Below are positions 16,071 to 25,563 of a stretch of DNA of 64,000 nt, piece after piece; the first letter of the stretch is position 1, and each line of letters opens with the position of its first letter. Under the pieces are notes generated by a model. The model ran no database searches, had not been told where the DNA came from, and saw nothing but the letters and a program-made list of their open reading frames with translations. A program made the position numbers and the translations under genes. Source of the stretch: Proteobacteria bacterium UBA981 (GTDB taxonomy: Bacteria; Pseudomonadota; Gammaproteobacteria; Ga0077536). The stretch lies in assembly GCA_002292285.1 (NCBI GenBank), contig DBBP01000023.1:116437-180436 (forward strand), given 5' to 3'.

Positions 16071-17114
16071 TTAAGTACCGCCTGAGAACAGGTCCTGGTT
16101 TTGCTGTGCGGCGGCTGGAATGTCGAGGCCAAAGTGCTGCCAGGCGGCGCGGGTCGCTACCCGTCCGCGCGGGGTGCGCATTAGAAATCCCTGCTGGATC
16201 AGATAGGGCTCAATAACGTCCTCGATCGTGCCGCGTTCCTCGCTAATAGCCGCAGCGAGGTTATCGATGCCAACCGGGCCACCGTCAAATTTCTGCATCA
16301 CCGCCAACAGAATTTTCCGATCCATGACGTCGAATCCATGCTGGTCAACATTCAGCAAGTCGAGCGCGCGTGCGGTGATAGCCTCATCGAGCACGCCGGC
16401 CGCTTTGACCTCAGCATAATCCCGTGCACGCCGCAGCAGGCGATTTGCGATGCGCGGCGTGCCGCGCGAGCGGCGCGCAAGTTCGCGTGCGCCGGCGGCA
16501 TCAATGCTGACCCCGAGAATGGTGGCTGCGCGGGTAACGATACTGGCGAGGTCGTCGACGGAGTAGAACTCGAGCCGTTGCACGATGCCAAAACGATCGC
16601 GCAGTGGGGATGTCAGCAAACCGGCGCGGGTGGTTGCGCCGACCAGGGTAAACGGCGGCAAATCAAGTTTGATGGCGCGCGCTGCAGGGCCTTCGCCGAT
16701 CATGATGTCGAGCTGAAAGTCTTCGAGCGCCGGATAGAGAATTTCCTCGACCACGGGGCTTAAACGATGAATCTCGTCGATGAACAGAACATCGCGTTCG
16801 TCGAGATTGGTAAGTAACGCCGCCAGGTCGCCAGGGCGCTCGAGCACTGGTCCGGAAGTCTGGCGCAGATTGACGCCCATCTCATTGGCTACGATGTGGG
16901 CAAGCGTGGTTTTGCCGAGGCCGGGTGGGCCAAAAATAAGCACATGATCGAGTGCTTCACCGCGCTTACGCGCCGCGCCAATAAAAATTTCCATCTGCTC
17001 ATGGACGGCCGGCTGACCGATATAGTCGGCGAGCAATTTGGGGCGGATGGAGTTATCAAGGGCGACCTCGTCAGCGGACGGTTGCCCACCGATCAGACGA
17101 TCCATATCAGACAC
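16071..17114 (-). CDS. ruvB: Holliday junction branch migration helicase RuvB
   Basis: RuvB is the hexameric AAA+ motor that drives branch migration of Holliday junctions with RuvA. The 347-residue protein shows Walker A GPPGLGKTTLAH, Walker B FIDEIHRL, sensor 1 in GATTRAG and arginine finger region LTSPLRDRFG, then the C-terminal winged helix. Length is typical (336-350). It lies 27 bases after ruvA and directly before ybgC. Confidence 0.98.
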   Translation of the reverse strand: MSDMDRLIGGQPSADEVALDNSIRPKLLADYIGQPAVHEQMEIFIGAARKRGEALDHVLIFGPPGLGKTTLAHIVANEMGVNLRQTSGPVLERPGDLAALLTNLDERDVLFIDEIHRLSPVVEEILYPALEDFQLDIMIGEGPAARAIKLDLPPFTLVGATTRAGLLTSPLRDRFGIVQRLEFYSVDDLASIVTRAATILGVSIDAAGARELARRSRGTPRIANRLLRRARDYAEVKAAGVLDEAITARALDLLNVDQHGFDVMDRKILLAVMQKFDGGPVGIDNLAAAISEERGTIEDVIEPYLIQQGFLMRTPRGRVATRAAWQHFGLDIPAAAQQNQDLFSGGT

Positions 17115-17141
17115 TGCAGTCCGCTCCGATAATGCTTGCGC

Positions 17142-17738
17142 TCATCGCGGCAAGAGGCTTTTTAAAACTTCACGGATTATCGTCTCACTCGGCATATCGT
17201 CGGTATCAAGACTGTGCACGTAACGACTGGCATCCTGTGGTTTATAACCGAGCGCAATGAGGCCGCTGATTGCATCGCTGGCGGCATCGGCCGCGCCACT
17301 ACGAGCCAAGGGCGTTGACACGTTGCCAAGCTCGCCCAGGTCCACGCGATCGCGCATTTCCACGATAAGCCGCTCTGCAGTCTTTTTCCCCACCCCAGGC
17401 AGCGCTGTTAGACGCGCTGTGTCCCCGCCGTGGACGCATATCGCGAACTCGTCAGCGTTCATACCCGACAGGATGACGAGGGCCATTTTGGTACCGACTC
17501 CATTGACCTTCAACAAGCTGCGAAACAATGCGCGTTCCGACTCACTGGAAAACCCGTACAGAAGGTGGGCATCGTCACGGATGGCAAGATGGGTGTACAG
17601 CGACACCGGCTGATTAAGTTCCGGCAACGCCCAGATGGTGGTCATCGGCGCTTCGATTTCGTAACCCACTCCCTGGCAATCAACAATGATCTGAGGTGGC
17701 TTCTTCTCTATCAGAAGGCCTGAGATGCGACCGATCAT
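17142..17738 (-). CDS. ruvA: Holliday junction DNA helicase subunit RuvA
   Basis: RuvA binds four-way junctions as a tetramer and positions RuvB. From the ATG at 17738 the protein has 198 residues: an N-terminal OB fold starting MIGRISGLLIEKKPPQIIVD, tandem helix-hairpin-helix motifs (LKVNGVGTKMALVILS and LTALPGVGKKTAERLIVEMR) and a C-terminal RuvB-binding domain (GYKPQDASRYV). The longer open frame is rejected because MIGRI is the conserved start; it overlaps the ruvC stop codon by 4 bases (ATGA). Confidence 0.97.
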   Translation of the reverse strand: MIGRISGLLIEKKPPQIIVDCQGVGYEIEAPMTTIWALPELNQPVSLYTHLAIRDDAHLLYGFSSESERALFRSLLKVNGVGTKMALVILSGMNADEFAICVHGGDTARLTALPGVGKKTAERLIVEMRDRVDLGELGNVSTPLARSGAADAASDAISGLIALGYKPQDASRYVHSLDTDDMPSETIIREVLKSLLPR

Positions 17739-18238
17739 GCGCGCGCACCTGCGAAGGCAAGACGCGCGATTCCGTCGCGCATGTGCGCGTGGCAAATTGC
17801 AGTTGCGAGGGCATCTGCGGCGTCTGTCGGTGGTGTGTAGTCAAGTTCGAGCAAAACTTTGACCATATGCTGGACCTGCGCTTTGTCTGCGTGACCGCGA
17901 CCGACGACAGTCTGCTTGATTAGCGTGGCGGCATATTCCGAAACACCGAGGCCTGCTTTACTCGCGCACACCATGCCGACGCCGCGAGCATGCCCGAGTT
18001 TTAACGCTGAATCGGCGTTTCGATTCATGAATACTTTCTCAATCGCGGCTTCCTGCGGTTGGTGGCGAGCGATAACTGCCGAGAGTTCGTCGAACAGGTG
18101 AACCAGCCGCTCGTCGAATGCACCCGACCCGAGGCGAATGCAGCCGTCATCGATATGGGTAACGCGGTGACGTTCGACGGCAATGACGCCGTAGCCTGTA
18201 ATGCGTGAGCCGGGATCGATGCCAAGAATGATGGTCAA
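17735..18238 (-). CDS. ruvC: Crossover junction endodeoxyribonuclease RuvC
   Basis: RuvC resolves Holliday junctions by symmetric nicking. The start is taken as the TTG at 18238, because the protein then begins at the conserved ILGIDPGSRITGYGVI with the first catalytic Asp; upstream in-frame residues have no family likeness. The second acidic residue is in AAIEKVFM and the C-terminal acidic pair in DAADALATAICHAH. The 167-residue length is slightly below E. coli (173). No strong Shine-Dalgarno sequence is seen before this TTG, which lies 13 bases after yebC. Confidence 0.95.
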   Translation of the reverse strand: MTIILGIDPGSRITGYGVIAVERHRVTHIDDGCIRLGSGAFDERLVHLFDELSAVIARHQPQEAAIEKVFMNRNADSALKLGHARGVGMVCASKAGLGVSEYAATLIKQTVVGRGHADKAQVQHMVKVLLELDYTPPTDAADALATAICHAHMRDGIARLAFAGARA

Positions 18239-18251
18239 GGTGGGGCGACGG

Positions 18252-19004
18252 CTATGAGTCAGTAATGGCTGACAGCACTTGATCAGAAATCGAGGCGTTC
18301 GAATAGACTTTCTGTACGTCGTCGAGTTCCTCAAGCATATCGAGCATGCGTAGCATTTTCTCCGCCCCGTTTGCGTCAAGTTCGCTATTGGTTTCTGCGC
18401 GCATGGTCACGTCGCTATTTTCTGAAACGAAGCCCGTGCCCAGCATACGTTCCTTCACATCGGAAAACTCATCTGGATCGGTCAGCACTTCGAACGAACC
18501 GTCTTCGCCCACGATAACGTCCTCGGCGCCGGCCTCAAGCGCGCCCTCGATCAAGGCGTCTTCATCAACGCCGGCATCGAAGTTCAGCAAGCCTACTTTT
18601 TTGAATAAATACGCAACTGAACCGTCCGTACCGAGATTTCCGCCACACTTTGTAAACGCGTGGCGTACCTCAGCGACCGTGCGGTTGCGGTTGTCGGTCA
18701 TGCAATCAACCATCACCGCAGTGCCGCCCGGTCCGTAACCCTCGTAGCGAATTTCGTCGAAACTGTCCGCATCAACCGCGCCGGCACCCCGTGCAACCGC
18801 GCGGTCAATGGTGTCTCTTGGCATGTTCGCCGCGAGCGCGTTGTCGATAGCTGCGCGCAGACGTGGATTGGCTGCAGAATCACCGCCACCGAGACGCGCA
18901 GCAATCGTCGTTTCACGAATCAAACGTGTGAATAGTTTGCCGCGCTTGGCGTCCTGGCGGCCTTTGCGATGCCGAATATTGGCCCATTTACTATGTCCCG
19001 CCAT
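18252..19004 (-). CDS. yebC: YebC/PmpR family protein (translational regulator, DUF28)
   Basis: The 250-residue cytoplasmic protein begins MAGHSKWANIRHRKGRQDAK, the invariant start of the YebC/TACO1 family, which is now associated with helping translation of difficult sequences and earlier described as a transcription regulator. GGNLGTDGSVAYLF and IEGALEAGAEDV are also typical. The open frame runs 15 codons further upstream, but the conserved MAGHSKW is taken as the start. It is the first gene of the ruvCAB series, as in many Gammaproteobacteria. Confidence 0.95.
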   Translation of the reverse strand: MAGHSKWANIRHRKGRQDAKRGKLFTRLIRETTIAARLGGGDSAANPRLRAAIDNALAANMPRDTIDRAVARGAGAVDADSFDEIRYEGYGPGGTAVMVDCMTDNRNRTVAEVRHAFTKCGGNLGTDGSVAYLFKKVGLLNFDAGVDEDALIEGALEAGAEDVIVGEDGSFEVLTDPDEFSDVKERMLGTGFVSENSDVTMRAETNSELDANGAEKMLRMLDMLEELDDVQKVYSNASISDQVLSAITDS

Positions 19005-19091
19005 AACCGCTGTAAGCGCGCCTCCGTGAGTCGTAATCAGAGTGGTCATTGTCGCAAATCACGCGGCACCCCGCGAGCTTTCAGACCGGCC

Positions 19092-20153
19092 TCAGGCGTC
19101 GTTGTTGCCGAGTACTTCTTGCTTTCTGGCCGCGGCAAATTCGAGCAGCCGTGCGATTGGCCGACGGGCGGCGGCGGCGATGTCTGCACCGACTTCGATC
19201 TCGTTATCGCCTTGCAACAGTACGTCGCGGAGCTTGGTGAGGCCATTCATTGCCATCCATGGGCACTCTGCGCAGCTATGACAGGTTGCACTGCGTCCAG
19301 CAGTTGGCGCCTCGAGCAGACGCTTGCCGGGAGCGGCCTGCTGCATCTTGTAGAAAATGCCCTTATCCGTGGCAACGATAAAAGTCGTCGCCGAACTATG
19401 TCGCACTTCGTCAATCAAGCCAGAAGTCGAACCTACATAATCGGCCTGGGCGATCACGCCTTGCGGGGACTCCGGATGGACTAATACCCGCGCTAGCGGA
19501 TACTGCTCACGCAGGACGCGCAGTTCTGCACTTTTGAATTCTTCGTGGACGATACATGCCCCTTGCCACAACAGCATGTCGGCGCCGGTTTGGGTTTGTA
19601 CGTAATCGCCAAGGTAGCGATCGGGGGCCCATAAGATCTTCTCGCCCCGTCGGTGCAATTCGCTCACCACATCCAGCGCACTGCCAGAGGTCACCATCCA
19701 GTCTGCACGCGCTTTTACCGCCGCGCTCGTGTTCGCGTAGACCACCACCGTGCGGTCCGGATGCTCGTCGCAAAAAGCCGCGAAAGCATCTGCAGGGCAA
19801 CCGAGATCCAATGAGCAATCGGCGCCAGTATCCGGCATCAACACACGCTTTTCAGGGTTGAGAATTTTCGCCGTTTCACCCATAAAGCGAACACCGGCGA
19901 CAACCAGCGTCGAGGCAGGGTGGTCATGGCCGAAACGTGCCATATCGAGGGAATCCGAAACGTGTCCACCGGTCGCATCCGCCAACGCCTGAATTTCGGT
20001 GTCAGTGTAATAGTGGGCAACGAGAACAGCGTTGCGCTGTTCTAGCAAGTCAGCGATTTCGGCTTTCAGCTGCTCCCGAATGGCGGGCTCAAGGTTCTCG
20101 CGCCGCACCGGTGGCACAACCCCGATAGAGAGATTGACGTCGCTTACGTTCAC
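19092..20153 (-). CDS. nadA: Quinolinate synthase NadA
   Basis: NadA condenses iminoaspartate and dihydroxyacetone phosphate to quinolinate in NAD synthesis, using a 4Fe-4S cluster. Family motifs include LVAHYYTDTEIQALAD, MAETAKIL-type VRFMGETAKILNPEKRVLMP, the Cys in AGADCSL-like TGADCSLDLGCP, VYANTSAAVKA and the C-terminal CHSCAECPWMAMN cluster ligand region. The start is set at GTG 20153 because GGGGAG precedes it by 10 bases; another in-frame GTG at 20183 has no binding site. It lies between aspS and yebC, a position where relatives usually have nothing or a Nudix gene. nadB and nadC are not seen. Confidence 0.95.
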   Translation of the reverse strand: MNVSDVNLSIGVVPPVRRENLEPAIREQLKAEIADLLEQRNAVLVAHYYTDTEIQALADATGGHVSDSLDMARFGHDHPASTLVVAGVRFMGETAKILNPEKRVLMPDTGADCSLDLGCPADAFAAFCDEHPDRTVVVYANTSAAVKARADWMVTSGSALDVVSELHRRGEKILWAPDRYLGDYVQTQTGADMLLWQGACIVHEEFKSAELRVLREQYPLARVLVHPESPQGVIAQADYVGSTSGLIDEVRHSSATTFIVATDKGIFYKMQQAAPGKRLLEAPTAGRSATCHSCAECPWMAMNGLTKLRDVLLQGDNEIEVGADIAAAARRPIARLLEFAAARKQEVLGNNDA

Positions 20154-20254
20154 AAGATGCACTCTCCCCTGGTGCGCAGCCACTGATTGGCAATCGAAGC
20201 GCGAATCATACGTCGGCCACGGCTGCGACGCACAAACTCGCGATCACCGTCAGA

Positions 20255-22036
20255 CTACTCGGCGGACTGACTAGTGGGCTTGCGCAGGCGAATCGATAAT
20301 TCTTTAAGTTGGCGCTCACTTACGCCACTAGGTGCTGATGTTAGGGGACAACTTGCAGACTGTGTCTTCGGGAAGGCAATAACGTCGCGAATCGACTGTT
20401 CTCCGGCCATGAGCATCACCAGGCGATCGAGACCAAACGCGATGCCACCATGCGGCGGACAGCCGTATTGCAGGGCTTCAATAAGAAAGCCGAATTTTTC
20501 GTCTGCTTCGGCAGCACTAATACCGAGCAAATCGAAGATACCGCGTTGCATTTCAGGTCGGTGGATACGTATCGAACCACCGCCAATCTCCGAACCGTTG
20601 AGAACCATATCGTAGGCGCGTGACAAGGCCTCGCCGGGTGCCTTGCGAACCGTCTCCAAATCCTCAACCGGCGCAGTGAACGGATGGTGCAGGGCAGACC
20701 AGCGCTGCTCACCCCCGTCCCACTCGAACATCGGAAAATCCACAACCCACAAGGGTTGCCAACCGTCTTCCAGTAAATCCAAATCGAGCGCCAGCTTGTC
20801 GCGTAATGCGCCGAGGGCGGCATTGACCACGAGGGCGTCATCGGCACCGAAAAACACCACGTCGCCATCCTCAGCCGCACAGCGGTTGAGCACTTCCTCG
20901 ACGACCTCGTTCGGCAGAAATTTAAGGATCGGTGATTGCAGACCTTCGATTCCGGCGGCACGCTCGTTGACTTTGATGTAGGCGAGACCTTTGGCAGCAA
21001 ATATCTTCACAAATTCGGTGTAATCGTCAATTTGCTTGCGCGTCAGCTTGGCGCCGCCCGGTGCCTTCAGGGCAGCTACTCGCCCGTTTTCGCTCTTGGC
21101 TGGCGCGGCAAATACCTTGAACTCCACCGCTGCCATTAAATCGCCAATCTCAACCAGTTCGAGCGGATTTCTCATGTCCGGGCGATCAGACCCAAAGCGC
21201 AGCATTGATTCTGCATAAGTCAGGCGGGGAAACGGGGTCGGCAAATCGACATCGAGCACAACTTTAAACGTGTTGCGAATCATGTCTTCCATTAACCCGG
21301 TGATTTCCGCTTCGTCAGCAAATGACATCTCGATGTCAAGCTGGGTGAACTCCGGTTGCCGATCGGCGCGCAAATCTTCGTCGCGGAAACAGCGCACAAT
21401 TTGATAGTAGCGATCGAGGCCGGACATCATCAGTAGCTGCTTAAACAGTTGCGGCGACTGTGGCAGGGCGAAAAAACGTCCTTCGTGTGTTCGGCTCGGA
21501 ACCAGATAGTCGCGCGCACCTTCTGGTGTCGCCTTGGTTAGCATCGGGGTTTCAATTTCCAGAAAGCCAGCGGCGTCAACATAGTTGCGCAATTCCCTGG
21601 CAACGGTCGCACGTAGGCGCATGTTGTCGCGCATCCGAGTGGTGCGCAGGTCGATGTAGCGGTATTTCAGTCGCGTATCGTCGTGGACGAGGCGTTCTTC
21701 AATCTGAAACGGCGGTGTCAGGGCGTCGTTGAGGATCTCTAGATCGCGAACCAGAACTTCGATTTGTCCGGTTGCCATATCCTCATTAACCGTACCGGTC
21801 GGCCGGGCTCGGACGCGGCCGGTCGCGCGCAGTACGAATTCGCTGCGCACTCGTTCGGCAATGGCGAAACTTTCCGCGGTATCTGGATCGATGACGATTT
21901 GCGCTACGCCTTCACGGTCGCGCAAATCAATAAAAATCACGCCACCATGATCGCGCCGGTTATGAACCCAGCCACACAGGGTGACTTCCTCATCGATAAA
22001 GTGCTCGTTCAGAGCACCACAATAGTGGCTTCTCAT
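20255..22036 (-). CDS. aspS: Aspartyl-tRNA synthetase AspS
   Basis: This class II synthetase charges tRNA-Asp. From ATG 22036 it has 593 residues, matching the bacterial type: an N-terminal OB anticodon-binding domain (MRSHYCGALNEHFIDEEVTL, then VTLCGWVHNRRDHGG), motif 2 region IVRCFRDEDLRADRQPEFTQ, a GAD insertion domain (about 290-420) and motif 3 GIAFGLDRLVML. The frame opens 10 codons upstream, but MRSHYCG aligns with the family start. fmdB lies about 100 bases upstream, the common fmdB-aspS pair. Whether the enzyme is discriminating or also charges tRNA-Asn was not determined. Confidence 0.97.
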   Translation of the reverse strand: MRSHYCGALNEHFIDEEVTLCGWVHNRRDHGGVIFIDLRDREGVAQIVIDPDTAESFAIAERVRSEFVLRATGRVRARPTGTVNEDMATGQIEVLVRDLEILNDALTPPFQIEERLVHDDTRLKYRYIDLRTTRMRDNMRLRATVARELRNYVDAAGFLEIETPMLTKATPEGARDYLVPSRTHEGRFFALPQSPQLFKQLLMMSGLDRYYQIVRCFRDEDLRADRQPEFTQLDIEMSFADEAEITGLMEDMIRNTFKVVLDVDLPTPFPRLTYAESMLRFGSDRPDMRNPLELVEIGDLMAAVEFKVFAAPAKSENGRVAALKAPGGAKLTRKQIDDYTEFVKIFAAKGLAYIKVNERAAGIEGLQSPILKFLPNEVVEEVLNRCAAEDGDVVFFGADDALVVNAALGALRDKLALDLDLLEDGWQPLWVVDFPMFEWDGGEQRWSALHHPFTAPVEDLETVRKAPGEALSRAYDMVLNGSEIGGGSIRIHRPEMQRGIFDLLGISAAEADEKFGFLIEALQYGCPPHGGIAFGLDRLVMLMAGEQSIRDVIAFPKTQSASCPLTSAPSGVSERQLKELSIRLRKPTSQSAE

Positions 22037-22139
22037 GGACACGGGACGGGACCTGTTTGCCGGCACCGGCAGGCGGAAAGGGCGGCATCATACGGTCTGC
22101 TGCCTAGCCTCGCAATGACAATCGAGATTCGCAGCCGAC

Positions 22140-22490
22140 TTATTCCGCGTCTGAAGATGACTTGGTTTTCGTTGTTGAACTGTCGCCGGTTTTCGTTGCC
22201 GAGCTATCGCCCGAAGTTGTCTCGCCGGTCCCTTTTGAGCTGCCTGTGTCCGCGCTCTTGGTCGTCGAACTTCCCTCACTATCGCTTTTTGCGGCAGGCG
22301 GTTTGCCACTGTTCTTGAAATCGGTCTCGTACCAGCCTGTTCCTTTAAGCTGGAATCCAACTGCCGAAATAAGTTTCTGCAGTTGATCCTGGTTGCACTC
22401 AGGGCATGTTTTCAAGGAGTCCTCAGTCATGCGCTGCACGATCTCAAATTTGTGCGTGCAGGCCTGACATTGATATTCGTAAGTCGGCAT
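22140..22490 (-). CDS. FmdB-family zinc ribbon protein
   Basis: The 116-residue protein begins MPTYEYQCQACTHKFEIVQR and has a CxxC...CxxC zinc ribbon (Cys8, Cys11, Cys29, Cys32), the FmdB/CxxC regulatory-type domain (about 1-60). The rest is a low-complexity tail of Ser, Thr, Lys and Gly (about 65-116), probably disordered. Genes of this family commonly precede aspS; their role is unknown, with a suggested regulatory function in methylotrophs. The strong ATG context and the conserved N-terminus support the start. Confidence 0.9.
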   Translation of the reverse strand: MPTYEYQCQACTHKFEIVQRMTEDSLKTCPECNQDQLQKLISAVGFQLKGTGWYETDFKNSGKPPAAKSDSEGSSTTKSADTGSSKGTGETTSGDSSATKTGDSSTTKTKSSSDAE

Positions 22491-22743
22491 GGTCGGTCCT
22501 TAAGCGTATTCGCGTGCCGCGATCATGGCGACTGACAGCAAAATTTCAAGGGGTCTGACGAACCTTGGCTTTGGGGTCGATGCGAATCCGAACCCGCCAA
22601 TGCTGCGATCGCCGTGTACATGCCTGACGGGATTCGCTAGGATCGCGCCCCGACCGCGCGGTCAGCCCCTTACGAGTGTGTTACCAACGCACCTGTTCTG
22701 GCGCACGGTCAGGTTTTTTCGTGATCAGATGACCGTGTTTTGC

Positions 22744-22819
22744 GGGCCGTTAGCTCAGATGGTAGAGCACCGGACTTTTAATCCGATGGTCGTAGGTTCG
22801 ATCCCTACACGGCCCACCA
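22744..22819 (+). tRNA. tRNA-Lys (anticodon TTT)
   Basis: A complete 76-base cloverleaf with an encoded CCA end. Acceptor arms GGGCCGT and ACGGCCC pair fully. The D arm is GCTC/GAGC, the anticodon loop CTTTTAA gives anticodon TTT (Lys), and the T arm is GTAGG TTCGATC CCTAC. The outermost anticodon-stem pair reads C27 with A43, a mismatch. The gene stands alone between fmdB (opposite strand) and hppA. Confidence 0.97.
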
Positions 22820-23010
22820 TCCTTATCGACGTTCAGACCAGTCTGCGTACCTCGAATCGGGTCGCGCACATGCCGCGACCGAAACCCGCGCGCAACGGGG
22901 TTTTGTCGCGGTTTTGGACTCGATTAGCGTTAAAAAGGCAGTTATAGTGGGCGGATCACGATTGTCCTGAACCCAACATTCAAAATTAACTCATCGGAGA
23001 CAGAGCTACC

Positions 23011-25152
23011 ATGGCGGTATCTATCATTCTGGGCTTGTCATTGTTCGGGCTGGCCACGGCATTTGTTTACTCTTCATCAGTCAAAAAAGTGCCCATCGAT
23101 ATGGGTGTTACTGATGGGGACACGAAGCAACGATTGGCCAAGATCCACGCGGCAATTGCCGGCGGCGCAATGGCCTTCCTCAAGCAAGAATACAAGTTCA
23201 TGGCCATTTTCATGGTCGTATTCGCCGCCATTATCGCGGTCCTGATTGACGATCATCACACTGACTACGTCAACGAGGGCATCTACACCGCCGTGGCCTT
23301 TCTTTTCGGGGCCGTCATCTCCATTGCGTCTGGCTTTATCGGCATGAAAATAGCCACTGAAGGCAACGTCCGTACGACGGTTTCGGCGAACAAGTCATTA
23401 TCAGACGCATTCAACGTCGCGCTCCACTCCGGGGCCGTGATGGGCTTTGCTCTGGTTAGCCTGGCCTCACTGGGATTGCTGGCGGTTTATCTGCTGCTGG
23501 TCAATATCATGCCGGCCGAGTTGCCGACGCACATTTTAATGGAAGTCATCGCCGGATTCGGGCTTGGTGGTTCATCGATCGCCTTGTTTGCCCGCGTTGG
23601 CGGCGGCATTTTCACCAAGGCCGCGGATGTAGGCGCAGATTTGGTCGGTAAGGTTGAAGCCGGCATACCTGAAGATGACCCGCGCAATCCGGCAGTTATT
23701 GCGGATAACGTTGGCGATAACGTCGGCGACGTCGCCGGCATGGGTGCCGATTTATTCGGCTCGTGTGCGGAGAGCACTTGTGCAGCAATGGTCATCAGTG
23801 CGCTCGCGTTCACCGGCAACATCGACGCGCTGCTTTATCCGATTCTAATTTCCGCAGTCGGCATTCCGGTGAGCCTGGCGACGCTGTTGATGGTCAAGGT
23901 CAACTCCGAAGACCAGGTTGGCCCCGCATTGAAGAAAATGCTGATCATTTCGAGCGTCATCATGGGCGTCGTCATGTACTTCGTCACGATTAAGTTGATT
24001 CCGGAAACATTCGAGATCAACGGCCTGGCGTGCTCTGCACTCAACGTCTACTACTGTTTCCTGACCGGCCTGATTGCAGGTCTCGTGGTCGGACTGCTTA
24101 CGGAGTACTACACGGCGCACGATTACGCTCCGGTTCGCGAAGTCGCCCAGTCTTGTGAAACTGGCGCAGCGACCAACATCATTTTCGGCCTCGCGCTGGG
24201 GTACAAGAGTGCAGTCGGACCATATCTGGCTATCGGGTTGGCCATCTACATTCCATGGATGCTGGCGGGTATGTACGGCGTCGCCATTGCATCGCTAGGC
24301 ATGCTCGGTACGCTCGTAATCGCGTTGACCATCGATGCTTACGGTCCCGTCGCGGACAATGCTGGTGGCATCGCGGAAATGGCCGGGATGGAGGAGCACG
24401 TACGCGAACGCACAGATATCCTCGACGCGGCTGGCAATACCACTGCGGCGATGGGCAAGGGCTTCGCCATCGGCGCCGCGATTCTGACCTCACTCGCCTT
24501 GTTTGCCGCATTCTTGACGCGTGCAGACATTCTCTTGAAGGAGAAGAATGGTCCCGACTTTGATCTGCTCGGCAACATCAATCTCCTTGATCCGATGGTT
24601 TTCACGGGCCTGTTTATCGGCGCGGTCCTGCCGGCCTACTTTTCGGCCATGACGATGAAATCCGTTGGATCTGCGGCCTACAAAATGATTGAGGAAGTGC
24701 GGCGTCAGTTCCGGGACATTCCGGGCATCATGGAAGGTACCGGTGAACCGGACTACGACCAGTGTGTGGCGATATCGACCAATGCGGCGCTGAAAGAGAT
24801 GATTGCCCCAGGCGTGCTAATCATGGGCGCTCCACTGGCGACCGGGTTCTTATTTGGTATCGAGGCTACAGCCGGGCTACTGGCGGGTTCGCTGGTCTGC
24901 GGTGGCGTTCTTGCCATCTCCGCGTCAAACAGCGGCGGCGCCTGGGATAACGCCAAGAAATATATCGAGAAAGGTAACCTCGGCGGCAAGGGCACTGAAG
25001 TCCATAAAGCGGCTGTTGTGGGTGATACGGTCGGTGACCCGCTAAAAGACACATCTGGTCCTTCGTTGAACATTTTGATCAAGCTTTCAGCGATTCTGTC
25101 GCTGGTGTTTGTCCCGTTCTTCGTCCAATACGGTGGCGTCCTGATGGGCTAA
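23011..25152 (+). CDS. hppA: Membrane-bound ion-pumping pyrophosphatase, K+-dependent type
   Basis: This 713-residue inner-membrane protein hydrolyses pyrophosphate and pumps H+ or Na+. It has about 16 transmembrane helices. The PPi/Mg2+ site is clear: DVGADLVGKVE (206-216) and DNVGDNVGD (232-240), plus the C-terminal acidic loop around DNAKKYIEKG and GDTVGDPLKDTSGPSLN. At GNTTAAMGKG (475-484) Ala479 and Gly482 stand where K+-independent enzymes have Lys and Thr, so the K+-dependent subfamily is indicated. H+ versus Na+ specificity cannot be settled here. GGAGA lies upstream of the ATG and an intrinsic terminator follows, so it is monocistronic. pfp lies 2.7 kb downstream. Confidence 0.96.
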   Translation: MAVSIILGLSLFGLATAFVYSSSVKKVPIDMGVTDGDTKQRLAKIHAAIAGGAMAFLKQEYKFMAIFMVVFAAIIAVLIDDHHTDYVNEGIYTAVAFLFGAVISIASGFIGMKIATEGNVRTTVSANKSLSDAFNVALHSGAVMGFALVSLASLGLLAVYLLLVNIMPAELPTHILMEVIAGFGLGGSSIALFARVGGGIFTKAADVGADLVGKVEAGIPEDDPRNPAVIADNVGDNVGDVAGMGADLFGSCAESTCAAMVISALAFTGNIDALLYPILISAVGIPVSLATLLMVKVNSEDQVGPALKKMLIISSVIMGVVMYFVTIKLIPETFEINGLACSALNVYYCFLTGLIAGLVVGLLTEYYTAHDYAPVREVAQSCETGAATNIIFGLALGYKSAVGPYLAIGLAIYIPWMLAGMYGVAIASLGMLGTLVIALTIDAYGPVADNAGGIAEMAGMEEHVRERTDILDAAGNTTAAMGKGFAIGAAILTSLALFAAFLTRADILLKEKNGPDFDLLGNINLLDPMVFTGLFIGAVLPAYFSAMTMKSVGSAAYKMIEEVRRQFRDIPGIMEGTGEPDYDQCVAISTNAALKEMIAPGVLIMGAPLATGFLFGIEATAGLLAGSLVCGGVLAISASNSGGAWDNAKKYIEKGNLGGKGTEVHKAAVVGDTVGDPLKDTSGPSLNILIKLSAILSLVFVPFFVQYGGVLMG

Positions 25153-25179
25153 GCAAGCCGGCGCTAATGTGAGATTAAG

Positions 25180-25208
25180 GCCGGCAACCGTGTTACCGGC
25201 TTTTTTTT
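25180..25208 (+). terminator. Rho-independent terminator of hppA
   Basis: A GC-rich stem (GCCGGCAAC paired with GTTACCGGC, one internal C-A mismatch, loop CGT) is followed by eight T residues, 28 bases after the hppA stop codon. Confidence 0.9.
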
Positions 25209-25563
25209 GAGCTGGATGACTGCTTAGTGAAGCGACGGTGCAGATTTCCTGCAATCACAGTGCAGTGGCTGACCGGTATGGCGCAAGGTGACGAACCTAG
25301 AATCAGCCGGGTACGCCTACCCTGAGTCCATATCCAGCGCCGTCACCCAACACGCGCAAAGACGCGTACCTGCAGAAACTGCCGGGGTCCAGACACCAAC
25401 TAGCTGATTATCCAACTCAGACTAATTACAACTCTCTGTGCGGCAAGGACCAGGCCAAACACCACAGTGTCTGCAAGTTCGGACGAAGGAATCGACTCTG
25501 GGGACAGTTCGGGACAGACAGGGCTCGCCGCAACGGCGGCGTCATGTCTTGGTGACGCGCACG
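25209..25563. other. Non-coding stretch between hppA terminator and a large hairpin
   Basis: About 355 bases with no convincing gene; the one plus-strand frame entering it encodes an Arg/Gln-rich shadow sequence. Near 25499-25515 is a GGGGACAGTTCGGGACA repeat-like phrase resembling sequence often found near REP-associated transposase remnants, which I could not confirm. Confidence 0.5.

Noticed and set aside
20416..21000. Open frame of 194 codons overlapping aspS
   Set aside because: It is an alternative frame inside aspS, with a Cys/Ser/Arg-rich composition typical of shadow frames.
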